Assembly: GCF_000271405.2 (NCBI RefSeq)
Contig: NC_018081.1
Span: 1,127,501 to 1,191,500 of the forward strand
DNA from: Enterococcus hirae ATCC 9790
GTDB taxonomy: Bacteria > Bacillota > Bacilli > Lactobacillales > Enterococcaceae
Reading direction: 5' to 3'
Length of the DNA stretch: 64,000 bases
Shown: positions 27,968 to 36,560 of the stretch, piece by piece
How positions within the stretch are numbered: position 1 is the stretch's first letter
Layout: each line of letters begins with the position of its first letter
Notes under the pieces: generated by a model
What the model was told of the DNA's origin: nothing
The model's input: the letters and a program-made list of their open reading frames with translations, nothing else
Databases searched by the model: none
Position numbers and translations under genes: made by a program

Positions 27968-30900
27968 TTGAAAAGCAAGCATTTGCGAACGATAACAACC
28001 TCTTTGTTGTTGTTCCAAAATTGTCTTTATCCATTAACCGTTTTTGCTGAGGAAGCACCACCAGAACTAGATACGGAGTTTGTACAGGATTTACAAAATC
28101 AAGGGGAACAACCAGTGATGCAAGAACCTGTTTCACCTGAAACAGCTGCAAACGACTCAACAGAAGAGTCAATCGAGGTAGAAGAGCCAGTAGAAGAAAA
28201 TACAGAGGAAATCGTAGAAGAAGCACCTGTAGTTGAGGAAGTACCGATCGTTGAAGAACAAGAAGCGGAAGAAGTACCAACTGAAACACCAACTGAACAG
28301 CCAACTGAAGTAACGGAACCTGTGATTCCATGGGAAGATCCTGTACCACCAGTCCTTCGACAAAGTGCTGAGTTAAGGAAGAATAGTTTACCAAACCTAG
28401 ATAAATATCGACCTGATCTGATAGCAAATGGGAAAAAAAGTTATATTGAGAAAACGTTAGCGACACAGATTAATCGCACTATTATGTTGGGAGCTGCCGT
28501 TGGTTCGAAGACTTCCTTTACTGTGAATGTGCCTACCTATGAGAAGGTCACTCAAGATAAAGATCATGGTTGGATTTCTTGGATAGCAAGTAATCTAACC
28601 ACAACGGATGATTATCCATACGATACGATGTATTATGGGAATCATTCATCTTACCGCGGAACGTATACGTTAACGATTCCATCTGATCAAAGTGTCAATG
28701 GGTACCAAGTGACGGTTACGAAGCCGAGTATTTCTTCTTATGCCGCATCTTTTACCGTCACGATCACTAGGCTGGCATCGACCAGTGCAAAAGAAGATCG
28801 ATTAGTACTTAACGGAGACGTGAAACTAGGGACGACGGCTGTAGCCTCCCAATACTCTGTTTTAGACTCGATCCCGATCGAAGATGTTTCGTATGTCAAT
28901 GCTTTGCTGGGAACGATTACAGTGAAGAAAGAGCAACCTGAATTTGAGATCAAAAATGAAGTGACCGTTGAAGCACAAAGAGGAAAAGAACTATCTACGA
29001 GCATCCTAAAATCGTGGTTTTCTACGATATCGGAGAATTCAGGGAATTATGACTATAGTCTGTCTTCCGGACCGGCAGAATGGGCACCTGGAGCAACTGG
29101 AAAAGCTACAGTTATTGTCAAAAATAAAACAACGAATAACACGCAAGAATTTACGACTAACTATACTGTTGTAGATACTACTGCACCAAAATACACAGTA
29201 ATCAGGGATGCACCATTGGAGGCTAGACGAAAAGGGAGTCTCACTGATGAAGAACTAAGGAGTATATTTGAAAAACTAGAAGATAACTGGAGTAAACCGG
29301 AGGATCTCCAGATTGAGTTATTTGATTATAACGGTTCCAACGTTCCTTGGGAGATTGCTGGGACTCAACCAGATGTTGAAATTGTCAAGGTACGTGTGAC
29401 CGACCAAGCAGGGAATGCTGCTACGGGAAGTGGTTATCGTATCCAAGTGGTTGATACTACGCCTCCTGATGGGAAACTAAAAGACAAAATCGTGATTGAA
29501 CAAGGAATGGAACTGAAAGATTTAAGAGATTTACTAGAGGGTGATCCAACCGACAATTGGTCCTTGCCAGAAAAAATCAGTCTTTCGTTGGCTGTTGATG
29601 GCGGCAAGCAAGTCTCGGAATTACCTAGGGGAGAGCATAAATTTACGCTAACCTTGACGGATGAGGCTGGAAATACTAAAGAGCTCAAAGGTACGTTACA
29701 CGTCGGTGATGCGTTTAAAATCAAATCGGAAGTGGTTGTCCAAGCACAAAGAGCCAAAGAGCTATCAACTGAAATTCTCAAAAGCTGGTTTGAACAATTA
29801 CCAAACAATCCTGACAGTTATGACTATCGTCTGTATTCCGGACCGGCAGAATGGGCACCAGACACTAACGGACAAGCAACAGTCGCTGTCACAAATAAAG
29901 CAACGAATGAAACAAAAGAATATGAAACGAAATACTCCGTCGTAGACACTAAAGCACCCACCGCAACACTTAAAAAAGAGATCGTGTTTGAAGCAAGGCG
30001 TACAGGTGCGCTCACGCAAGCAGAACTACGAGAACTGTTGATTGAGAGTGATCTGCAAGATAATTGGAGTTTACCAGAAAAGATTACGATCGGATTGACT
30101 AACATCGGATCCGCAAATGAACCGTTTGAACTTGTTGGAAAGGCACCAAGTATGTACAGTAATATTTTTATTACCTTAACAGATGAAGCAGGAAATACGA
30201 GTCGATACATGAAAAATATTTCAGTCGTTGACACGCAAGCACCAGAGGGCAAGCTTAAGGAGTCACTGTTTTTTGAAAAAGGCAGTAAAGAGCCAGATTT
30301 ACGAGAGTTATTAGATGGCGAACCCACCGACAACTGGTCGCTACCAGAAAATATCAAACTTGCGTTAAGCTTCAAGGACGGCAAGCAGTTTTCAGAATTA
30401 CCTGAAGGGGCGCACGAGTTTACGTTAACCTTGACGGATGAAAGAGGAAATGCTAGAGAACTTAAGGGTAAGTTGTACATCGGTGAACGGTTTGAAATAA
30501 AGTCTGAAGTGGTTGTTGAAGCACAACGAAGCCAAGAATTATCTCGGACGATTCTAGAATCATGGTTTGATAAACGACCAAAAGATACCGATGATTATGA
30601 GTATCGTCTGACTAATGGACCGAAAGAATGGGCACCTGGAGCAACTGGAGAAGTAACAGTTGCTGTCAAAAACAAAACAACGAATCACACGCAAGAACTT
30701 ACTACTAAATATACAGTAGTAGATACGAAGGCACCGACAGCAGAGTTTGAACGGAGTGTTTCATTTGAAGCAAGACGTACAGGCAGTCTTAGCCGAGAAG
30801 AGTTAATGAGTGTGATTAAAGAAGGGACTTTACAAGATAATTGGAGTTTACCAGAAAAGATTACGATTGGGCTGGAGGATCTTCAAGGAGGAAAGTTTGA

Positions 30901-31657
30901 AATTGCTGGGAAAGTGCCTTCAGCTACTGCGTATGTTGTAGCCTCTGTTCTAACAGACGAAGCAGGAAACCAACAACACTTTTCACCTATAAATCTATTG
31001 ATCGAGGATACAACACCTCCAGAAGGAAAGCTAAGAGATTCACTTGTCTATGAGCAAGGAAGTGAAATGCCGGATTTACGAGAGTTGTTAGATGGCGATC
31101 CAACTGACAATTGGTCCTTACCAGAAAATATCCGACTTGAGTTAACTTTCGAGAACGGCTTAGAATTTTCTGAGTTGCCTGCAGACGATCATCGATTTAC
31201 GCTGAAATTGATTGATGAATTTGGCAATAAAACAGAACTAGACGGAATATTGACGATTACATCTAACGCACAATACATCGATGTCACCATTCCTGCACGT
31301 ATGAGTTTTGTACAGGAGGATATTCTAGCTGGTATCGCTTCACCAAATTATGAGATCAAAAATAATTCCAACCGTCCGGTATCCGTTTATGTGGATGCCA
31401 TGACTAGTCTTGAAGAAACCGAACGATTAACTGAACTGACATTAGGTTTGCAAAATACGGATCATGAACAAGAGGTAGTTTTAGTATCAAATGGTCAAAA
31501 TCTATCAGAAACCGTCGAACTTGTCACTTTAACAAGTGAACAGAATGCTTATGAGTTCTCTTTCTTTGGAACAGCAGGTGATAACATCTTGTCGGAAACA
31601 TTAGATGCTCCAATCAGACCTAGTTACTTGATGCAGTTGCATTTTAAAACACCATGA
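27968..31657 (+). CDS. 1229-residue repetitive surface protein without LPxTG, WxL-like C-terminus
   Basis: This is an exported protein with a signal peptide ending near LTVFA (about residue 27). An acidic, Pro/Glu-rich segment (about 28-115) and an N-terminal domain follow, then three tandem super-repeats of about 258 residues (about 324-581, 582-839, 840-1095). Each super-repeat holds three Ig-like modules with markers AQRxKELS, EARRxGxL and PTDNWSLPE. The last 130 residues begin YIDVTIPARMSFV and resemble the beta-rich end of WxL-type proteins, but no terminal WxL motif, LPxTG or membrane anchor is present. A TTG start is preceded by AGGAGG at 9 nt. The function is probably adhesion or wall association. 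Confidence 0.8.
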   Translation: MKSKHLRTITTSLLLFQNCLYPLTVFAEEAPPELDTEFVQDLQNQGEQPVMQEPVSPETAANDSTEESIEVEEPVEENTEEIVEEAPVVEEVPIVEEQEAEEVPTETPTEQPTEVTEPVIPWEDPVPPVLRQSAELRKNSLPNLDKYRPDLIANGKKSYIEKTLATQINRTIMLGAAVGSKTSFTVNVPTYEKVTQDKDHGWISWIASNLTTTDDYPYDTMYYGNHSSYRGTYTLTIPSDQSVNGYQVTVTKPSISSYAASFTVTITRLASTSAKEDRLVLNGDVKLGTTAVASQYSVLDSIPIEDVSYVNALLGTITVKKEQPEFEIKNEVTVEAQRGKELSTSILKSWFSTISENSGNYDYSLSSGPAEWAPGATGKATVIVKNKTTNNTQEFTTNYTVVDTTAPKYTVIRDAPLEARRKGSLTDEELRSIFEKLEDNWSKPEDLQIELFDYNGSNVPWEIAGTQPDVEIVKVRVTDQAGNAATGSGYRIQVVDTTPPDGKLKDKIVIEQGMELKDLRDLLEGDPTDNWSLPEKISLSLAVDGGKQVSELPRGEHKFTLTLTDEAGNTKELKGTLHVGDAFKIKSEVVVQAQRAKELSTEILKSWFEQLPNNPDSYDYRLYSGPAEWAPDTNGQATVAVTNKATNETKEYETKYSVVDTKAPTATLKKEIVFEARRTGALTQAELRELLIESDLQDNWSLPEKITIGLTNIGSANEPFELVGKAPSMYSNIFITLTDEAGNTSRYMKNISVVDTQAPEGKLKESLFFEKGSKEPDLRELLDGEPTDNWSLPENIKLALSFKDGKQFSELPEGAHEFTLTLTDERGNARELKGKLYIGERFEIKSEVVVEAQRSQELSRTILESWFDKRPKDTDDYEYRLTNGPKEWAPGATGEVTVAVKNKTTNHTQELTTKYTVVDTKAPTAEFERSVSFEARRTGSLSREELMSVIKEGTLQDNWSLPEKITIGLEDLQGGKFEIAGKVPSATAYVVASVLTDEAGNQQHFSPINLLIEDTTPPEGKLRDSLVYEQGSEMPDLRELLDGDPTDNWSLPENIRLELTFENGLEFSELPADDHRFTLKLIDEFGNKTELDGILTITSNAQYIDVTIPARMSFVQEDILAGIASPNYEIKNNSNRPVSVYVDAMTSLEETERLTELTLGLQNTDHEQEVVLVSNGQNLSETVELVTLTSEQNAYEFSFFGTAGDNILSETLDAPIRPSYLMQLHFKTP

Positions 31658-31677
31658 GATATAGACCTATTCAAAAG

Positions 31678-31705
31678 AGATCGTGAAAGCATCGGATAGT
31701 TCCGA
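31678..31705 (+). repeat. 28-nt dispersed repeat, copy 2
   Basis: This is the partner of 27189-27216, located 20 bp after the stop codon of the surface-protein gene and before its terminator. Confidence 0.6.
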
Positions 31706-31737
31706 AAACAAACAGAAAGAATTTTTTAACCAACTAA

Positions 31738-31777
31738 AAAAGAAACTGAGGCAAGTTTTAGCTCAGTTTCTTTTTTT
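31738..31777 (+). terminator. terminator of the surface-protein gene
   Basis: AAAGAAACTGAG and CTCAGTTTCTTT form a perfect stem with an 11-nt loop and end in a T tract. Confidence 0.9.
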
Positions 31778-31816
31778 GTATGTTTTTTCTTCCTAATCGA
31801 TACGGAAGTATTTCTT

Positions 31817-31845
31817 TTGTAAAGAAAACGTTTACAATCTATACT
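31817..31845 (+). promoter_or_regulatory. promoter of the first PTS operon with a cre site in the spacer
   Basis: TTGTAA (31817-31822) and TATACT (31840-31845) have a 17-bp spacer. The spacer contains AGAAAACGTTTACA (31823-31836), which fits the CcpA cre consensus TGWAANCGNTNWCA at 13 of 14 positions. Bound CcpA would block RNA polymerase, so the operon should be repressed by preferred sugars. Confidence 0.8.
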
Positions 31846-31877
31846 TTAAATAGAACGAAAAGGAAGGAGCAAATAAA

Positions 31878-32192
31878 ATGAAAAAAGCATTGATTATTTG
31901 TGCAGCAGGGATGTCATCTTCTATGATGGCTTCTAAGACCACGGATCTATTCAAACAAAAGGGGGAAGAAATCGAAGTCGATGCGGTATCTGCGACAGAA
32001 GGCGATAAAATGATCAAGTCAAGCGACTTTGATTTATTTCTCATTAGTCCTCAAACCACGATGTTTTTAGATAAGTTTGTTAAACTAGGAAAAACGGTTG
32101 ATAAACCTGTGGTTAGTATCCCCTTTCAAGCGTATGTTCCGATTCCCACAGGTATTCAGAAATTAGCGGAATTGATTGAAGAAAATATCTAA
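31878..32192 (+). CDS. PTS EIIB component, Lac/cellobiose family
   Basis: This 104-residue phosphotransfer protein has the phosphocysteine loop CAAGMSS (Cys12), typical of lactose/cellobiose-family EIIB. It passes phosphate from EIIA to the sugar bound by EIIC. It is the first gene of a five-gene operon (EIIB, regulator, EIIA, small membrane protein, EIIC) behind a cre-containing promoter. The sugar is unknown; cellobiose, chitobiose or other beta-linked disaccharides are usual for the family. Confidence 0.92.
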   Translation: MKKALIICAAGMSSSMMASKTTDLFKQKGEEIEVDAVSATEGDKMIKSSDFDLFLISPQTTMFLDKFVKLGKTVDKPVVSIPFQAYVPIPTGIQKLAELIEENI

Positions 32193-32208
32193 CTAGGAGT
32201 GGATAAAG

Positions 32209-34188
32209 ATGAAACAGATCGAAAAAGCATTGTTAGGGCTATTGATCAACTATCAAAAAAAATATATCACTAGTCATGAGCTTGCTTCTGAATTGTCTTT
32301 ATCTGATCGAACAATCCGTAAATACATGGTTGATGTCAAAGAGAAAATTGAAAAAAACGGAGCAAAAATTATTGCCAAACAAGGACAAGGATATCAGTTG
32401 GCGATCTTAAAGCCTTTGGCATTTGCATTTTTTTTAAAACATCAAAATATCGCAGCTGATCAAGGCATGTCTGAAATGGAATTTTTTGAAACTGAAGATC
32501 GTCAAAAATATCTGTTAAATAAGTTATTGCTAGAAGATGAAGCCATTTTTATGGATGAATTAGAGTCGGAACTCTTTATCAGCCGTTCTAGTTTATCCAA
32601 TGATCTAAATGAGATAAAGGCAAAAATTGAGCCCTATGCGTTAAAAATTTGTTCTAAACCACGACAAGGAATGTGGATCGAAGGATCAGAGCAAAACAAG
32701 CGCCATTTTATTATGGACACGTTTTTTGGTGATCAAGCAGCTAATTCTTTAAAAGATTATTTAGTGAACAGTCACTTTTTCAATGAATTCAATTTTGAAG
32801 AGGTTTTAATCATTATTTTAGATGAGATCCGAGAAGCAAATTTAAAAGTTTCTGATTTTATCATGCAAAATCTAGCATTACACCTAGCATTGACGATCAA
32901 GCGAATCAACGAAGGATTCCCCATTGAAGCTTTAGATTTTAGTGAAGAGTTAGTGGATCGCCGTGAATATCAAGTAGCAAAAAAGATCGTTCAACGAATG
33001 AATCGTGTGACAAAAGTACCTTTTCCAGAAGCGGAAATTCATTATCTGACATTGCATTTGGTTGCTAAGTCTAATCCCATCGAAAAAATAAATGATGAGC
33101 TGCTTTACGAGGAATTAGCAAGAGTGATTGAGCAGCTTGCCGACTTTTTTGGCGATTCACTGATTGAGGATCAACAATTAAAAAATGGTCTGCTTAATCA
33201 TTTGACGCCAATGGTGGTTCGTCTACGGCAAGGGATTACTTTAGAGAATCCGTTGACTGAGGATATAAAAAAAGAAAATATGGTCGCCTTTGAACAGACG
33301 AAAAGAATATTTAGTCAAATGCCTATGTTACGACAATTCACGATCAATGAAGATGAATGGGCGTATCTTACCTTACACATCATGGCAGCTTTAGAAAAAG
33401 TCAGAACAGCGAAAAAAATACGGGTATTGATCATTTGTGCAACTGGTTATGGAAGTGCGCAATTGTTGAAGAATCGTGTGCTTGCTGAGTTTGGCGAAAT
33501 GCTCTTAGTGACCAATGTCAAAGGTTATTACGAGATCAATGAAATGACTTTGATGGGCGTAGATATGATTATTTCATCAATCGATTTATCAACGATGATT
33601 TTTAAGATCCCCGTATTACATGTGAGTGTCTTTTTGAATCCACTAGATAGCCAAAAAATTCGACAGACGATTGCGGACTTACAACCTTGTCCGTCAAAAA
33701 GAATAAAAACTATTTGCACAGATTCTCCGAAAAAAAGACAGGATTATCATGGCCAGCTTTCTGAAAGATGGTACAAAGTCTATTCTGAAAGACCAACTAA
33801 AGAGACGGTGATTTTAGACCTACTCTCGCTTTTAGAAAAAGACGAAGTAAAAGATTATACCCTTGAAATGATGGCACAAATCAGCAAGCGAGAGAAAATG
33901 GGACAGATTGTCTTCAGTGAAACCGTTGCAGTCCCACATCCAGCTATTCCAGTAGGGGTCACGACAAAAATTGCAGTCGCAGTGATTCCGGAGGGGATGT
34001 TTTGGGATGATTACCAACAGATCAAATTTGTTTTTCTCGTGTCACCATCTTTTATTGAAAACGAAGAAATTACTATAGTGACAAAAGCAATTGTGCAATT
34101 AATTGATCGCACAGATTTGCAACAACAAATTTTAATTGAACCAACGTTTGAAAATTTTAGCAATCATTTTGACGAGGTGATTGAATAA
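32209..34188 (+). CDS. LicR/MtlR-type PRD transcriptional activator with EIIB- and EIIA-like domains
   Basis: This 659-residue PTS-controlled regulator has two N-terminal helix-turn-helix domains (one with SDRTIRKYMVDV near residue 35, another near 115). Two PRD domains follow, with conserved His in AEIHYLTLH and WAYLTLH. An EIIB-like domain has ICATGYGSAQ near residue 410, and the C-terminal EIIA-like domain (Fru/Mtl type) has VAVPHPAIP near residue 580. Such proteins activate their operon when substrate draws off phosphate, and HPr phosphorylation of a PRD adds catabolite control. It starts 16 nt after the EIIB gene and is embedded in the operon it should regulate. Confidence 0.93.
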   Translation: MKQIEKALLGLLINYQKKYITSHELASELSLSDRTIRKYMVDVKEKIEKNGAKIIAKQGQGYQLAILKPLAFAFFLKHQNIAADQGMSEMEFFETEDRQKYLLNKLLLEDEAIFMDELESELFISRSSLSNDLNEIKAKIEPYALKICSKPRQGMWIEGSEQNKRHFIMDTFFGDQAANSLKDYLVNSHFFNEFNFEEVLIIILDEIREANLKVSDFIMQNLALHLALTIKRINEGFPIEALDFSEELVDRREYQVAKKIVQRMNRVTKVPFPEAEIHYLTLHLVAKSNPIEKINDELLYEELARVIEQLADFFGDSLIEDQQLKNGLLNHLTPMVVRLRQGITLENPLTEDIKKENMVAFEQTKRIFSQMPMLRQFTINEDEWAYLTLHIMAALEKVRTAKKIRVLIICATGYGSAQLLKNRVLAEFGEMLLVTNVKGYYEINEMTLMGVDMIISSIDLSTMIFKIPVLHVSVFLNPLDSQKIRQTIADLQPCPSKRIKTICTDSPKKRQDYHGQLSERWYKVYSERPTKETVILDLLSLLEKDEVKDYTLEMMAQISKREKMGQIVFSETVAVPHPAIPVGVTTKIAVAVIPEGMFWDDYQQIKFVFLVSPSFIENEEITIVTKAIVQLIDRTDLQQQILIEPTFENFSNHFDEVIE

Positions 34189-34200
34189 GGAGGAATACGT

Positions 34201-34527
34201 GTGACTGGAAATATGACGAGTGAAGAATTACAAGTCATCGCTTTTGATATTATTTTGCATAGTGGAAATGCCCGAACATTGATTCATGAAGCCTTCAAAC
34301 TTCTACGGCAAGGAGAAAAAGCGGAAGCAAGTCAACAATTAGATAAAGCAAATGAAGCTATTTTAGAAGCGCATAAAGCCCAGACAAACTTGCTAAAAGA
34401 ATATGCAAGTGGGCAAAAAATCGAGATGGAGATCATCATGGTCCATGCCCAAGATCATTTAATGACAACAATGACCCTTTTAGAAGTCGCAAATGAAATG
34501 AGTTATTTGTATCAACAAAAAGCTTGA
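34201..34527 (+). CDS. PTS EIIA component, Lac/cellobiose family
   Basis: This 108-residue helical protein forms trimers in its family. The phosphorylated His lies in VHAQDHLM near residue 80, and the N-terminal segment IAFDIILHSGNAR is conserved. Translation starts at a GTG with AAGGAGG 9 nt upstream. It works with the EIIB and EIIC of the same operon. Confidence 0.93.
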   Translation: MTGNMTSEELQVIAFDIILHSGNARTLIHEAFKLLRQGEKAEASQQLDKANEAILEAHKAQTNLLKEYASGQKIEMEIIMVHAQDHLMTTMTLLEVANEMSYLYQQKA

Positions 34528-34541
34528 AAGAGGAGATTAAG

Positions 34542-35060
34542 GTGGATGAAACTAAGAAGCAACAATTAGCTTTAGAAAAGAAACAATTTAGTTTGAAAAT
34601 CATGTACTTCAATCGTTATCTTGTGATTCGTTATTTGACAGCCTTTTTCTTTTTCATCAATCTTAATTGGCTAGTACTACTATTAATCGCAAGAAGCAGT
34701 GCCTGGCTACTGCCGCTTAGCTTGCTGGCTTTGATCGTTCCTGCTATCGGTGAACAAGTCATACTTTATCGTACGCACACGAACCGAGCACCTTGGACGA
34801 GCAATTATTTTAAGATTCAAGGAATGATGAACGTAGGAATCAGTGGCTTACTACTTACCCCATGGTATCGCTCATTTTTTCCATTTATGTCTAATGATCA
34901 TAGCACCAAGCTATTTTTACTCGCATTATTTGTAAGCGGTATCTTTGTTTGTGGCTTTTGCTGGTTCCGCTTAGAAAAAATTGAACGTAATCAAGACCGT
35001 CAATATCAACGTGTTAAACAATATGAAAAGATTTCACAATTAGGGAAGGGGAGTAACTAA
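34542..35060 (+). CDS. small integral membrane protein of the PTS operon, function unknown
   Basis: This 172-residue protein has four predicted membrane helices between charged ends. I do not recognise a family. A GTG at 34542 has AGAGGAG 6 nt upstream. A TTG at 34524 is in frame but overlaps the EIIA stop codon and lies before that Shine-Dalgarno, so it is less likely. The gene ends on the A of the EIIC start codon. A shorter membrane protein occupies a similar place in the second PTS operon (45176-45448), which suggests an accessory role to EIIC. Confidence 0.75.
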   Translation: MDETKKQQLALEKKQFSLKIMYFNRYLVIRYLTAFFFFINLNWLVLLLIARSSAWLLPLSLLALIVPAIGEQVILYRTHTNRAPWTSNYFKIQGMMNVGISGLLLTPWYRSFFPFMSNDHSTKLFLLALFVSGIFVCGFCWFRLEKIERNQDRQYQRVKQYEKISQLGKGSN

Positions 35061-36403
35061 TGTTTAAATTTTTGGAAAAGTATTTGATGGGACCGATGGG
35101 AAAAATTGCACAAATGAAAATCGTTCGGGCGGTAATGGCAGCAGGGATGGCTTCGATTCCATTTACGATTGTCGGGTCGATGTTTTTGGTTTTGAATATC
35201 TTACCTTTACCATTTCCATTTCTTGAAGGGTTTTTCAACGCTACATTTTTTAAAGTCAGTGATTTGTACATGATCATCAACACGATGACCATGGGGATTT
35301 TATCCATTTATTTTGCTATTGTTTTTGCTTATGAACTGACTTCAATCGAACGAGATGAACAAGGGTTGAATGTCAATCCTTTAACTGGTTCGCTGCTTGC
35401 GGTATTTGCTTTCTTCATGTGTATTCCGGAATTAGTGTTATCCGATGGGAAAGTAAGCTTGATCGCTAGTATCTCAGATACGGAAACTGTTGTGAACGGG
35501 ATTCGGATGGGCTCATTTGTCGAGCGGCTAGGCACTTCCGGTATCTTTACAGCAATCATCATGTCATATATAGCTGTTGAATTATATTGCATCTGTGTCA
35601 AACGGAATTGGGTCATCAAGATGCCTGATGTAGTACCTCCAGGTGTTTCTCGTTCCTTTACAGCTTTGATCCCTACATTTGTGATTGGCTTCGTCGTGAT
35701 GCTTGTTAATGGTCTGTTGGTTGTATTAGGAACAGATATCTTCAAAATGATTGCGATCCCATTCGGGTTTGTTACTCAATTAACGAACACATGGTTAGGG
35801 ATCATGGTGATCTATTTCTTGATCCATGCACTATGGATCGTGGGTATCCACGGCGCCAATATCATTACTTCTTTCTTGACACCGATCGTATTAGCGAACA
35901 TGGCAGCAAATGCACAGGGAGCGAATTTCCCGCTTGCTGGCGAATTTAATAATTCCTATGTAACAGTAGGAGGATCAGGGGCCACATTAGGATTGATCTT
36001 CTTCATTGCCTTTTTGGCTAAATCCGATCAATTAAAAGTACTAGGGAAAGCTTCACTAGTTCCAGGTATCTTTAATATCAATGAGCCAATTATTTTTGGG
36101 ATGCCAATTGTTTATAATCCGTATCTGGCTGTTCCATTTTTCCTAGCACCGATGGCATCGGCTTCACTAGCTTATTTTGCCATTCGCTTCGAGATCGTTA
36201 AGCCAATGCTGGCGCAAATGCCTTGGCCTTCGCCAGTTGGTGTGGGCGCATTTGTCGGTAGTGGGGGAGACTGGAAGGCGGCTGTTTTAGCAGTATTATG
36301 TGCAATTTTAGCGTTCTTCATTTGGTTACCATTCATCAAATACTATGACAATAAACTATTGACTGAAGAAAGAGAAAAAGCAGCCGAATTAGCTGCGGAA
36401 TAA
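35060..36403 (+). CDS. PTS EIIC permease, Lac/cellobiose family
   Basis: This 447-residue membrane permease has about ten membrane segments. The family segment GIHGANIITS near residue 265, the GGSGATLGLI loop and the NINEPIIFGMPIVYNP motif near residue 340 are those of cellobiose-family EIIC proteins that bind and translocate the sugar. The gene has a strong GGGGAG Shine-Dalgarno and closes the operon. No phospho-glycosidase is encoded here, so the hydrolase must be elsewhere. Confidence 0.93.
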   Translation: MFKFLEKYLMGPMGKIAQMKIVRAVMAAGMASIPFTIVGSMFLVLNILPLPFPFLEGFFNATFFKVSDLYMIINTMTMGILSIYFAIVFAYELTSIERDEQGLNVNPLTGSLLAVFAFFMCIPELVLSDGKVSLIASISDTETVVNGIRMGSFVERLGTSGIFTAIIMSYIAVELYCICVKRNWVIKMPDVVPPGVSRSFTALIPTFVIGFVVMLVNGLLVVLGTDIFKMIAIPFGFVTQLTNTWLGIMVIYFLIHALWIVGIHGANIITSFLTPIVLANMAANAQGANFPLAGEFNNSYVTVGGSGATLGLIFFIAFLAKSDQLKVLGKASLVPGIFNINEPIIFGMPIVYNPYLAVPFFLAPMASASLAYFAIRFEIVKPMLAQMPWPSPVGVGAFVGSGGDWKAAVLAVLCAILAFFIWLPFIKYYDNKLLTEEREKAAELAAE

Positions 36404-36464
36404 AGCCATGTGATTTGCTTCAATTAATTCAATAAAAACAAAGATAGAAAACTACGATAAATGT

Positions 36465-36504
36465 GAAGCGACCTTCAAAAAATCTAATTTTTGGAGGTCG
36501 CTTC
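36465..36504. terminator. bidirectional terminator between the PTS operon and murE
   Basis: GAAGCGACCT and AGGTCGCTTC enclose an inner A/T stem (CAAAAA with TTTTTG). It separates convergent genes and has A- and T-rich flanks. Confidence 0.85.
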
Positions 36505-36560
36505 AATACGTTTCGCATCTCGTATTTTTTATTGTAAATAAGTGGTATTCATTGAAATAC

